Shown: piece after piece, positions 52,204 through 60,783 of the stretch
Layout: every line of letters starts with the position of its first letter
Position numbering within the stretch: the first letter of the stretch is position 1
NCBI GenBank assembly: GCA_046075665.1
Contig: JBJTQN010000371.1
Location: 1-64,000 of the forward strand
DNA: 64,000 nucleotides
Direction: 5' to 3'
Origin: CAIRTT01 sp046075665
Lineage (GTDB): Bacteria; Armatimonadota; Armatimonadia; Armatimonadales; Armatimonadaceae
The notes under the pieces: model-generated
The model's database searches: none
Told to the model about the DNA's origin: nothing
What the model saw: the letters and a program-made list of their open reading frames with translations, nothing else
Made by a program: the position numbers and the translations under genes

Positions 52204-53403
52204 ATGGCACATCGATATCAGCGGAAACCGCGCGTACTCCTAATCAGTCACTCCTGCCGAAAGGCAGTTGAGGGACATCCGCGTGCCGCTGCTCTTCATG
52301 CCCTCGGGACGGTAGATCTCAAAGTCATCACGCCCCGCACCTGGCGTTTCTACGGCAAGTGGACGGGAGTTGAACATCCACATCCATCACTGTTCCAGAT
52401 GACCGACCACGCTGTCGTCTTCCCCTGGCTTCCAGTGATTGGGTCTCATATGCATACCTATGTCGGTCTCCGGCATATTCTCAATGGCTTTCAACCCGAT
52501 ATCGTGGATATCTGGGAAGAGCCGTGGGCGATGGTTAGTGCGCACGCCACACACCTCATCCGGCGGGACTACCCCGGCACGAAGATTCTGTTGGAAACAG
52601 AACAAAATCTTTACAAAAAGCTACCTCCGCCATTTGCAAACTTCTGGCAATATTCCTGTCGTGAAGCCGATTACCTTGTTGGGCGTAGCGAGGAAGCAGT
52701 GGATGTCTCAAAGGCGTATGGGTACAGTGGTGAAGCGGCTGTCTTACCAAATGGCGTCGATACCACCCAGTTCCACCCACGGAACCGCGCCATCAGCCGT
52801 GTCCGCTTTGGTATTCCGGATGAGCGATTCATCGTCGGTTACGCTGGACGCTTTGTCGAAGAAAAGGGCCTGATGGATCTTTTGAATGCGGTTGGCACAT
52901 CTGATTCGAGAGTCCACTGTTGGCTTGTCGGTGGCGGTCCTCAAAAGGATGAACTGGCAGCACGCGCTGCACAGAATGACCTTCAGGGACGTGTGCACTT
53001 CCTGCCAAACCAGAATCACACCGCACTTGCGGAAATCATGAGCGCCTTTGATGTGTTTGCGCTTCCGAGTCGAACTGTAGGCAACTGGAAAGAGCAGTTC
53101 GGCCGAGTGATTGCTGAAGCTGGTGCCGCCGGAATAGCCGTCATCGGATCTGATTCTGGCGCTATCCCGGATGTCATCGGGGATGCGGGCATTGTCTTCC
53201 CAGAGGGTGATGAAAAAGCGATTGCAGCTGCTATCCGCACGCTTCACGAACAACCAAGGGTTCGTGCTGAGTTTGGCAGAAACGGTCGTCGACGCGCCGA
53301 AGAGCTTTACTCATGGCAACCCGTTGCAAAGCAGTACAGCGATCTCCTCCTCTACCTTGCAGACTTGAAGGAGCGTCCTGACTTCACACAGGACATTGTT
53401 TAA
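52204..53403 (+). CDS. Glycosyltransferase family 4
   Basis: 399 residues with a GT-B fold. N-terminal domain PRVLLISHSCRKAVEGHPRAAALHAL, C-terminal donor domain VGYAGRFVEEKGLMDLL, and the EX7E signature region QFGRVIAEAGAAGIAVIGSDSGAIPDVIGDAG, retaining mechanism. Probably mannosyl- or glucosyl-transfer in extracellular polysaccharide or glycolipid synthesis. Not part of an obvious operon: it ends only 3 bp from the convergent ftsX. Confidence 0.9.
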   Translation: MAHRYQRKPRVLLISHSCRKAVEGHPRAAALHALGTVDLKVITPRTWRFYGKWTGVEHPHPSLFQMTDHAVVFPWLPVIGSHMHTYVGLRHILNGFQPDIVDIWEEPWAMVSAHATHLIRRDYPGTKILLETEQNLYKKLPPPFANFWQYSCREADYLVGRSEEAVDVSKAYGYSGEAAVLPNGVDTTQFHPRNRAISRVRFGIPDERFIVGYAGRFVEEKGLMDLLNAVGTSDSRVHCWLVGGGPQKDELAARAAQNDLQGRVHFLPNQNHTALAEIMSAFDVFALPSRTVGNWKEQFGRVIAEAGAAGIAVIGSDSGAIPDVIGDAGIVFPEGDEKAIAAAIRTLHEQPRVRAEFGRNGRRRAEELYSWQPVAKQYSDLLLYLADLKERPDFTQDIV

Positions 53404-53406
53404 GGA

Positions 53407-54276
53407 TTATAGCTTTAGGTAGCGCTGAAGGCTCATCAGCGAACCAACCATCCCCAGCAGGACTCCAGCTCCAATAATCGCACCACCGACGGGTAAAGGC
53501 GCTATTTTGGCCGCGTACATTACGATAATCGGAATCGGCTCAGTCAGCTTCCGGACATAGAATCCCGCACCATAAAGAATCAGGCTGGCTGCCAAGCCAC
53601 CTGCAAGCCCGTGAATCATCCCTTCGAGGACCAACGGAAGACGGATAAAGCCTGCGGTCGCGCCGACGATTCGCATGATGTGAACTTCGCGGCGCCGGGC
53701 GTGGACGCTCAGGCGAATCGTGTTCATGACGACGAGCAGCGCGCCACCCCCGAGGAGAAAACCGCCGATAATTCCAAGGTTTCGCAGAAAGTCACCAATG
53801 CGAACGACGGTGCGCAGCTCATCCTCAGGGACATCCACACTCTCGACCTCACCATGCCAGGACTTTGCCTGAAATGCGACATCGGCCGCAGCCTTAGGAT
53901 CGCCGAGCTTTACCAACAACGTATGTGGGAAGAGATTCGGGATGCCCGTTGTGTCAATAGGCATCGACTTCATTTGCGTCTTGAACGAGTCTTCACGACT
54001 GATAAAGATGACCTGTTTGACACCGCGGATATCGAGTAGCTTTCGCTTGATGGGCCCAAGCTCGGATTGCGGGAGATCTGCGCGGCAGAAGACGCGCACC
54101 TCGAACGCATCAACCGTTTTTTGTGCGAGGTGTCTCACCTGCCAGGCGGCGATCAAAAATGAGCCACAGAGGCTGAGTGCCACCGCAAGGCTGGAGATAG
54201 CGGCGGCGGTCATGATGCCGTGGCGCATCAGGTTTACGTAGGCTTCGCGGATTAGAAATGGGATAGACCGGATCAA
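53407..54276 (-). CDS. ftsX: Cell-division protein FtsX
   Basis: 289 residues. Four membrane helices: one at residues 20-45 (ITAAAISSLAVALSLCGSFLIAA), then three in the C-terminal half, with a 120-residue extracytoplasmic loop between the first two (AFEVRVFCRADLPQSELGPIKRKLLDIRGVKQVIFI...). FtsX is the permease half of FtsEX, which transmits ATP hydrolysis by FtsE to activate peptidoglycan hydrolases during division. The start overlaps the end of ftsE by 4 bp. Confidence 0.95.
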   Translation of the reverse strand: MIRSIPFLIREAYVNLMRHGIMTAAAISSLAVALSLCGSFLIAAWQVRHLAQKTVDAFEVRVFCRADLPQSELGPIKRKLLDIRGVKQVIFISREDSFKTQMKSMPIDTTGIPNLFPHTLLVKLGDPKAAADVAFQAKSWHGEVESVDVPEDELRTVVRIGDFLRNLGIIGGFLLGGGALLVVMNTIRLSVHARRREVHIMRIVGATAGFIRLPLVLEGMIHGLAGGLAASLILYGAGFYVRKLTEPIPIIVMYAAKIAPLPVGGAIIGAGVLLGMVGSLMSLQRYLKL

Positions 54277-55295
54277 TTTGCTTCCTCCTGGTCATCCACG
54301 CCGTAGGATCCAACCGCTTCATCCCTCAGGATACGTCCACCGGAGAGCGCAACAACGCGCTTCTGAAGCCGGTCGACCGTGGATTTGTCGTGGGTTGCGA
54401 CGACGACGGTAGTACCGCGCGCCGCGGTTTCCACGAGGAGGTCCATGATCTCGGCGCCTGTTTTGGGGTCGAGGCTTCCGGTAGGCTCATCGGCCACAAG
54501 GAGCGGCGGGTCGTTGATCAGCGCACGCGCAATCGCCACACGCTGCTGTTCGCCGCCCGAGAGCTCATTGGGGTATGCATCCGCACGATGCAGCATCCCT
54601 ACACGCTCCAGCACTTCCGGGAGGCGTTTACGCGTTTCCCGGCGGCTTTGCCCTATGACATGGCATGCGAAGGCAACATTTTCCCAGACGGTGCGGCGTG
54701 GAAGAAGTCCAAAGTCCTGAAGAATGATGCCCATTCGGCGGCGCACATACGGTGTGTCGCTGGACTTTGCCGTTGTTAGGTCGCGACCATTGACCCAAAC
54801 ACGTCCGCTGGTCGCGCGTGCATCCATGTACAGAAGCTTTAGAATCGTGGATTTGCCCGCACCCGTAGCGCCCACCAAAAAGACAAAGTCGCCGTGCGGA
54901 ATCATTAAGTCGATGTCCGTGAGTGCTTTGACACCATTTGCGTATTGAACGCTGACATTGCTCAGTGCGATGATTGGTTCGGAGACAGTCGGCTTTGATT
55001 GCGTTCCAGGGGCTGGTGCACCAAGAAGTGATGCCGGATCTGGCGGTGGAGGCGGAACGAGCTCCGGACCATTGTTCTCGGACACGGGACTCTGAACTTC
55101 AACCGCAGGAGAGCTTACGCCATCATCCACAAGGCCAAACCCGGATGTAGTTACAGGCGGGTTATCTTCGCGCTCAGACGATGGCGGAACAAGGCCAAAC
55201 TCAGCCTGTTTGGCAGCAAGCGTTTTCGCCTCACCTGCGTTTGATGATTCAGGCGTTAGGGCTGGGTTTGGGTTGGTTTCAGGTTCGGTCATCAT
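54273..55295 (-). CDS. ftsE: Cell-division ATP-binding protein FtsE with long N-terminal extension
   Basis: 340 residues versus about 220-230 in FtsE; the first 110 residues are Pro/Ser/Glu-rich and likely disordered. The ATPase then has Walker A GATGAGKST, signature LSGGEQQRVA, Walker B LLVADEPTGSLD and D-loop, all normal. Start ATG 55295 overlaps the mtaB stop. Forms a heteromeric membrane complex with FtsX. The extension could hook FtsE to other divisome parts, but this is inference. Confidence 0.94.
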   Translation of the reverse strand: MMTEPETNPNPALTPESSNAGEAKTLAAKQAEFGLVPPSSEREDNPPVTTSGFGLVDDGVSSPAVEVQSPVSENNGPELVPPPPPDPASLLGAPAPGTQSKPTVSEPIIALSNVSVQYANGVKALTDIDLMIPHGDFVFLVGATGAGKSTILKLLYMDARATSGRVWVNGRDLTTAKSSDTPYVRRRMGIILQDFGLLPRRTVWENVAFACHVIGQSRRETRKRLPEVLERVGMLHRADAYPNELSGGEQQRVAIARALINDPPLLVADEPTGSLDPKTGAEIMDLLVETAARGTTVVVATHDKSTVDRLQKRVVALSGGRILRDEAVGSYGVDDQEEAN

Positions 55296-56647
55296 GAGGA
55301 AGTCAATACAGGAAGCTCCAATGGCTGCCGCACCAGGTTTGGTGAGGCTACTTCCATTAGTACATCCAAATCATCAACAATATTCCCCGCGATTCCATCA
55401 TTCGTCAATGCATTAAGAGAAACGTTAACCACATTCCCAATCAACACTTTTGGAGCCGTACACGTCACCCGTATATAGTTCGTGGTGTAGCCTGACAATG
55501 TTCCCGCGGAGCCCTCGGAGTTTTCGAGGAGAACCGGCATCGTTCTCCCGATGTACCTCGCGGCAAAGCTCCGCGTGGATGCATCCACAACGGCCTGTAG
55601 CTCCGCGTGACGGCGTTTCTTTGTCGCATCATCGACATCATCCACCATGTCTGCAGCCTTTGTCCGAGGGCGCGGAGAATGGCGGAATACGTGAGTCTTC
55701 TGGAAACCAACCCGCTGCGCAAATGCCAGCGTGTTCTGATGCATTTCTTCCGTCTCACCCGGATACCCGACGATGAGGTCAGTGGTGATTGCAACATCCG
55801 GGATACGTTCGCGCAGCTTTGCAACCAGCGCCTCATAAAACTCCGTGGTGTACGGACGGTTCATGGCCTTGAGGATGGTGTCATCCCCGGATTGACAGGA
55901 CAGATGCAAGTGCGGGCACAGGCCCGGCGTGGATGTATAGGCATCAATCACCGAGTCGATCACTTCGATTGGCTGGATGCTTGAGAGGCGGACACGGTCG
56001 ATGCCTAGCTGTGCAGCGACTCCGCGAAGGACATCCGCGAGCAGCTCGCCACCGCTCCCCGAATCGGGCCCATACGCTCCGACACAGACACCGGTGACAA
56101 CCACTTCGCGGCAGCCCGATGCGCCAAAGTCACGCGCCTCAGCAATCACATCAGCGAATGGCCGACTCTCAAGCACTTTACGCGTATAGGGAATCTGACA
56201 GAAGCCACAAAAGTGCTCACAGCCATCCTGAATCTTCAGCGTTGCACGAGTTCGCTTGCCGCGTGGCGGAAGTGTTGCTGGACTGGATGACAGCATGTCA
56301 AGATCAGGGCGCTGCGCTGCGACCAGTGCGTATGCATCCATTTTGCGATCATTCGGGATGAGCAGCGTTGCGCCTTCGACCCAGCCACCATCATCGATGA
56401 CCTGTTGCGAATGGCATCCCGTCATCGCGACGACAGCCGCCGGGTTGTTACGCTGTGCTCTTCGGGCGAGGTAGCGACTCTTTTTGTCCGCGGCACTGGT
56501 GACCGAACAGGAGTTGATTACGTAGATGTCCGCGGGGCTGTCAAAGTCTACGAGGGTGAAGCCGGCCCGCAGGAAGTCCTCAGCGATTTTCTCGGTCTCG
56601 TACTGGTTTACCTTACAGCCAAGCGTTGTCAAAGCAACGACAGGCAT
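55292..56647 (-). CDS. mtaB: tRNA (N6-threonylcarbamoyladenosine-C2) methylthiotransferase
   Basis: 451 residues. Three-cysteine N-terminal cluster (TTLGCKVNQYETE, NSCSVTSAADKKS, MTGCHSQ), radical-SAM CEHFCGFCQIPYTRK, VGYPGETEEMHQNTLAF and a C-terminal TRAM domain. Modifies t6A37 of tRNAs for codons starting with A. Overlaps ftsE by 4 bp; it is not obviously related to cell division. Confidence 0.94.
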   Translation of the reverse strand: MPVVALTTLGCKVNQYETEKIAEDFLRAGFTLVDFDSPADIYVINSCSVTSAADKKSRYLARRAQRNNPAAVVAMTGCHSQQVIDDGGWVEGATLLIPNDRKMDAYALVAAQRPDLDMLSSSPATLPPRGKRTRATLKIQDGCEHFCGFCQIPYTRKVLESRPFADVIAEARDFGASGCREVVVTGVCVGAYGPDSGSGGELLADVLRGVAAQLGIDRVRLSSIQPIEVIDSVIDAYTSTPGLCPHLHLSCQSGDDTILKAMNRPYTTEFYEALVAKLRERIPDVAITTDLIVGYPGETEEMHQNTLAFAQRVGFQKTHVFRHSPRPRTKAADMVDDVDDATKKRRHAELQAVVDASTRSFAARYIGRTMPVLLENSEGSAGTLSGYTTNYIRVTCTAPKVLIGNVVNVSLNALTNDGIAGNIVDDLDVLMEVASPNLVRQPLELPVLTSS

Positions 56648-56764
56648 ACCGAAAGTCTACCATTTGGGAATATTTCTCAATGCTTTCAGACATCTACAGG
56701 AATGATTCTACGAATCCACATTGATGAAAATGCACTACACACGGAATTGACGTAAAACGCTGGC

Positions 56765-57775
56765 ATGTCGACAACGCTCCTCTCCCACTCCGGCCCTATC
56801 CGCTGGGGTATCCTCGGCCCTGGTTCCATCGCCCATAAGCTCACAAAGAGCGTCCAGGCACAACCTGAAACACACGCTGTACAGGCGGTAGGTTCCCGAG
56901 ACATCGCGAAGGCACAGTCATTCGCAAGTCAATATGACATCCCAACCGCACACGGCTCCTATGAAGCACTCTGTGCCGACCCCAATGTGGATGTCATTTA
57001 TGTTGCAACCCCGCATCCTCTGCACAAAGAGCATTGTCTCCTCGCGATTGCACACGGAAAACACGTCCTGTGCGAGAAGCCATTCACCATCAATGCAAAT
57101 GAGCTTCAGGAAGTCGTAGATGCTGCGCGTGCCAAGCGTGTATTTCTGATGGAAGCGATGTGGTCCCGTTTCTTCCCACTGATGCACAAGCTTCGTGAGC
57201 TGCTGGACACAAAGGCGATTGGCGATGTCCGGATGGTGTATGCAGACTTTGGTTTCAGCGCGACATTCAACCCGGCGAGCCGATTGTTTGATCCCGCGCT
57301 CGGCGGTGGCGCCCTCCTTGATGTCGGCGTTTACGCAGTCAGCTTTACATCCTTTGTGCTCGGCGAGCCTGTGCGTATCGAGAGCATGATGACGCCTGCG
57401 CCAACCGGTGTAGATGCGCAAGCTGCGTGTATTCTCGGCTACGATGGCGGCGAGCTCGCATTGGTCTCGACGGCTGTGACGACGAATACACCGTGGGAGG
57501 CAACCATTCTTGGGACCAATGGAAAGATTCGCTTACATGCGAGTGCATGGCATCCAACGAAGATGACGGTGTCCATTAGTGGGCAACCGGATGACCTTCA
57601 GGAATTCGATGCACATGAGACTGGGTTTTACTACGAGGTTGAGGAAGTTGGAAACTGCCTGTGGGCTGGAAAGCTTGAGAGCGACATTCTTTCTCTGGAT
57701 GAGTCGCTGGGCATTATGCGGACGCTTGACCGCATTCGCGCACCGTGGGGATTGAAGTACCCAAGCGAAGCCTAG
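56765..57775 (+). CDS. Gfo/Idh/MocA-family oxidoreductase
   Basis: 336 residues. Rossmann NAD(P)-binding start IRWGILGPGSIAHKL and the family's EKP motif in HVLCEKPFTINANELQEV, followed by MWSRFFPLMHKLRELL and the C-terminal dimerisation domain (GGGALLDVGVYAVSFTSFV). Acts on a sugar or inositol-like substrate, which is unknown. Its last 45 codons and the bases after it are tandemly repeated downstream (see repeat). Confidence 0.93.
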   Translation: MSTTLLSHSGPIRWGILGPGSIAHKLTKSVQAQPETHAVQAVGSRDIAKAQSFASQYDIPTAHGSYEALCADPNVDVIYVATPHPLHKEHCLLAIAHGKHVLCEKPFTINANELQEVVDAARAKRVFLMEAMWSRFFPLMHKLRELLDTKAIGDVRMVYADFGFSATFNPASRLFDPALGGGALLDVGVYAVSFTSFVLGEPVRIESMMTPAPTGVDAQAACILGYDGGELALVSTAVTTNTPWEATILGTNGKIRLHASAWHPTKMTVSISGQPDDLQEFDAHETGFYYEVEEVGNCLWAGKLESDILSLDESLGIMRTLDRIRAPWGLKYPSEA

Positions 57776-58043
57776 TTTCTGATTTGGCAATGAGAAACCC
57801 CGCATGGTAATCGCCGCGCGAGTTTTTTGCTTTTGTTACATGATGATCTTCAGCTACGCACTTTAGGAAGTTGGAAACTGCCTGCGGGCTGGAAAGCTTG
57901 AGAGCGACATTCTTTCTCTGGATGAGTCACTGGGCATTATGCGGACGCTTGACCGCATCCGCGCACCGTGGGGACTGAAGTACCCTAGCGAAGCCTAGTT
58001 TCTGATTTGGCAATGAGAAACCCCGCATGGTAATCGCCGCGCG
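57642..58043 (+). repeat. Tandem 179 bp direct repeat, 44 bp spacer
   Basis: Copy 1 is 57642-57820 and covers the last 45 codons of the oxidoreductase gene, its stop codon and the terminator stem. Copy 2 is 57865-58043 and repeats the same, offset by 223 bp, with five substitutions (four silent, one Trp to Arg). The spacer (57821-57864) is not repeated. Confidence 0.95.
57865..57998 (+). pseudogene. 3' fragment of a Gfo/Idh/MocA-type gene
   Basis: The second copy of the repeat reads in frame for 44 codons (EVGNCLRAGKLESDILSLDES ... KYPSEA) to its own TAG at 57996-57998, but is immediately preceded by an in-frame stop and has no start codon. It is a non-functional remnant of a second paralogous gene or of a local duplication. 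Confidence 0.85.
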
Positions 58044-58052
58044 GGGGTTTTT
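58019..58052 (+). terminator. Intrinsic terminator of the oxidoreductase gene (copy 2)
   Basis: AACCCCGC pairs with GCGGGG across a 14-base loop, followed by TTTTT. In copy 1 of the repeat (57796-57827) the same 3' arm reads GCGAG, so the stem there is weakened while the T-run remains; transcription may run on to this intact copy. Confidence 0.6.
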
Positions 58053-58063
58053 GTCGTTGCCGT

Positions 58064-58678
58064 CTATTCGGAATCAGTCGATGGCGGTGGTTCCGATTGA
58101 GAGAGCTCAACTTCGACTGACTCTGACTCCGTTGGTTCGACTTCGACGGAGGAATCATCCAGCACCGAAGGTTCATCTACAACGGATTCTGCATCAACGG
58201 GTGCTGAGGCATCACCATCTTCATCAACATCGACGCTAACATTCCGTAGCTCTTCCATCCGTTGGCGGAGGATTGCCGCCAGACCATCCGGGTCATCCGT
58301 GCCAACCCACACTTTGCGACCACTCGCAAAGACCACTTCAATCGCATCGTGGCCGCTAACATTAAACAACCATGCATCCCCGACCCAGCGGATTCCGTAG
58401 CCGGCGTACCATGGAACGGTTCGCTCTGTAATCTGCGTGATCTCGCTAAGCGGAAATCGGAAGGCAAGTAAGCCAATACCATAGCGAACCGTAAGCGTGT
58501 TCTCAGTGACAATGGTTGTCAGCTGATAAAACACCACCTGTAACGCAGCGATCATTAGCAAAATGCTCTGAAACTCGCCACGCTCGCCCGGAGTAAACGC
58601 TGCGACAAGCGCAAACCACACCGCCATCGCTGTGAGGGCAAAAACAGTGAACCAGCCAAATTGACGATGAATGTACAT
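58064..58678 (-). CDS. Membrane protein with PH-like domain and acidic tail
   Basis: 204 residues. Two N-terminal membrane helices (FTVFALTAMAVWFALVAAF and SILLMIAALQVVFYQ), then a bacterial PH-like beta domain (LTVRYGIGLLAFRFPLSEITQITERTVPWYAGYGIRWVGDAWLF) and GRKVWVGTDDPDGLAAILRQRM. The last 50 residues are very acidic and Ser-rich. No known function; bPH-type membrane proteins are common. Confidence 0.75.
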   Translation of the reverse strand: MYIHRQFGWFTVFALTAMAVWFALVAAFTPGERGEFQSILLMIAALQVVFYQLTTIVTENTLTVRYGIGLLAFRFPLSEITQITERTVPWYAGYGIRWVGDAWLFNVSGHDAIEVVFASGRKVWVGTDDPDGLAAILRQRMEELRNVSVDVDEDGDASAPVDAESVVDEPSVLDDSSVEVEPTESESVEVELSQSEPPPSTDSE

Positions 58679-58731
58679 GAGAGGTAACGGTTAACTTTCG
58701 GTATATAAGCCTACCCTACCCACACAAAGTG

Positions 58732-59865
58732 TCAACCGGCAACAATCTCAACATTTGCACGCGGAACAGTCACTATTTCGCCTGTAGAGTTCAATTTTGC
58801 CTCCAAAACGCGAACTTCAGCCCCGGAACCTACTGTCACAAGGTGATGAGGCAGTGCCGTAACGGTCGCAAGAAGTCCAAAATAAGGCTCACGGATGATG
58901 CGGATATTCGTTCCTGGCTCCAATGAAAAGCTTGGCACGACTTCATCCGCTGATGTTCCACCTGCATTTTCGCTGTCATCTGCAACGATGACTTCCGGGC
59001 GAATAACTCCCGCACGGATTTGCGTGGCTCCGCAAATGCTCGCCGCTCTTCCGACTAGTGATTTCAGGAGGTTGAATGTCCGGCCGGCCATCGCAATCGT
59101 ACCAAAGCCTTCAGTCAACACCAATGTAAGCGGTATGTCCTCATGTCCAGTGATTGCTACGCCGATATCGTAACCAAGATAATCAACGAGGTCTTTGTCA
59201 ACAATTCCACCGACAACAATGCCAGTGACGCCGAGCTCGTGTGCTTTACGCAGCGCTTCGCCGCTCAGGTTGGAACCGCCAACAATGATTTTGCCGGCAT
59301 GCTCCGCCGTAATCATGTCTGCGGTTATCGGTTGATCCGGACCGGATGTAATCATCATAATTTCGCCACGGCGTTCGCCGCCAATGCCGAAAATACCCTG
59401 AATTAGCGCGCCGTGGGCTTCGATGACAACACCTTCGCCATCAAGGACTTCAACAATCTTCCCCGGGATATAGGCATCCACTTCGATCGGCGTTGGGGCC
59501 TCACGGACGCCGACATTTCCTGTGATGTTTGAGATCAGCTCAACGGTACCTGTCGTGTTGGACTTGCACTCAGACTTGAATAGACCCCACATCCCTTTGG
59601 TAACGGCAACAATATCGCCACGATTCACTTTGTCACCGACCTTGACGGTGAGGAGTGCGGGGACTTCGCTGGGTTCGATGCCAAGCTTGCTTGCAACCTT
59701 GATGGGCTGCATGATGCCCGGGAGCTCTGCACGCGCTACTTTGTCTGCCGGGGACACCCATGTACCAGTAGTTGAGAGTACAGTTCCCTTAAGCGGCAAG
59801 CGTCGCGTTTTGATAATGGTAGTCCGTGCACTGACGGTAAGTCCGGGTGTGTATGCGCCACTCAT
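58732..59865 (-). CDS. Conserved hypothetical protein with barrel and KOW-like segments
   Basis: 377 residues, cytoplasmic. It begins with two beta segments that look like a barrel-sandwich pair (VGDKVNRGDIVAVTKGMWGLFKSECKSNTTGTVELIS, as in biotinyl/RnfC-type hybrids), then IPGKIVEVLDGEGVVIEAHGALIQGIFGIGGERRGEI, a central Rossmann-like half (GKIIVGGSNLSGEALRKAHELGVTGIVVGGIVDKDLVDYLG), and a C-terminal KOW-like strand (EPYFGLLATVTALPHHL). I do not recognise a family; the start is ATG 59865, adjacent to the methyltransferase stop. Possibly an RNA- or metabolite-binding protein. Confidence 0.7.
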   Translation of the reverse strand: MSGAYTPGLTVSARTTIIKTRRLPLKGTVLSTTGTWVSPADKVARAELPGIMQPIKVASKLGIEPSEVPALLTVKVGDKVNRGDIVAVTKGMWGLFKSECKSNTTGTVELISNITGNVGVREAPTPIEVDAYIPGKIVEVLDGEGVVIEAHGALIQGIFGIGGERRGEIMMITSGPDQPITADMITAEHAGKIIVGGSNLSGEALRKAHELGVTGIVVGGIVDKDLVDYLGYDIGVAITGHEDIPLTLVLTEGFGTIAMAGRTFNLLKSLVGRAASICGATQIRAGVIRPEVIVADDSENAGGTSADEVVPSFSLEPGTNIRIIREPYFGLLATVTALPHHLVTVGSGAEVRVLEAKLNSTGEIVTVPRANVEIVAG

Positions 59866-60753
59866 CTATTTTTTATGCCCCCATGCGAGGTGATAATACA
59901 GCAAGGATTCCGTGAATCCTTCTACCTTAAAGTGGGCTTTCATGTCAGCCCTAAGCTCATTTTGTGTCAGGCGGATAAAGTAGATGCCTCCGCCGTGGTG
60001 ACCTTCCCGCTCACTAAACATCGATTGCGGGAAACCCCAGCGATACGCGGACATCGCAAATCGCCCGCCCGCCGCCTTGCTCTTACAAACACGTGCCATA
60101 TGCTCTATCGCCCCGGCACGCGTCGCAGCCGTCGGGATGTGTTCATAGACACCAAAGCTACCAACGCGATCAAAGGTATCGGATGCCAGCGGGAGCATCG
60201 ATAAATCGGCCTGCACGAAAATGACATTTTCTGACTGTTTCGGGCTCAGCTTGGTCTTCGCCACTCGCAGTGACTCGCGGGAAAAATCCACACAAACCAT
60301 TGCTGAGCAGGCATCCACAAATGCAGGGGTCATCCGCCCCGTTCCGCAACCGCCTTCCAGCATCACATGCGTCGCTTGGAGATCGAGGAAGGCCAGTGTC
60401 GTTGGAACCTCGATGCTGGTGAACAGCTTTAGGCCCATCATTTTGTCGTAGCTTCCGACCTGCGCATCCCGCGCCGCCATCTCGCTACGCTTCTCACGCA
60501 GCATTGGATCTTCAGGCGTCTCATCGGTACGCAGCGCATCCGGGAGCACATTCGGAATACCATCCACCACCTGGTATGTTCGACCGCAAGCCGTTTGCAG
60601 CGTTGCCTGGTCATCGATGCCATTCCAGCCGGTCAGCGGGTTTCCCGTCTCGGGACAGCGCAGCAGATTTGCCAAATCCTGTCGATTCAAATGCTCATTC
60701 TCTTTCCGGTTGGATGCAACTTTGCAGCGCTTTGGGATGGCGTATGTTAGCAC
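59866..60753 (-). CDS. SAM-dependent methyltransferase with Trm112-like N-terminus
   Basis: 295 residues from GTG 60753, with TTG 60690 as a shorter alternative. N-terminus resembles Trm112 (LRCPETGNPLTGWN ... YQVVDGIPNVLPD). The class I methyltransferase core follows: MLEGGCGTGRMTPAF (motif I), CVDFSRESLRVAKTKL, VIFVQADLSMLPLASDTFDRVGSFGVYEHI. Likely methylates a lipid or sugar precursor in the neighbouring polysaccharide pathway. Its end is directly followed by the 58732-59865 gene. Confidence 0.85.
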   Translation of the reverse strand: MLTYAIPKRCKVASNRKENEHLNRQDLANLLRCPETGNPLTGWNGIDDQATLQTACGRTYQVVDGIPNVLPDALRTDETPEDPMLREKRSEMAARDAQVGSYDKMMGLKLFTSIEVPTTLAFLDLQATHVMLEGGCGTGRMTPAFVDACSAMVCVDFSRESLRVAKTKLSPKQSENVIFVQADLSMLPLASDTFDRVGSFGVYEHIPTAATRAGAIEHMARVCKSKAAGGRFAMSAYRWGFPQSMFSEREGHHGGGIYFIRLTQNELRADMKAHFKVEGFTESLLYYHLAWGHKK

Positions 60754-60783
60754 ACCGCCTATGACGCCTGCATTGAACAGACC

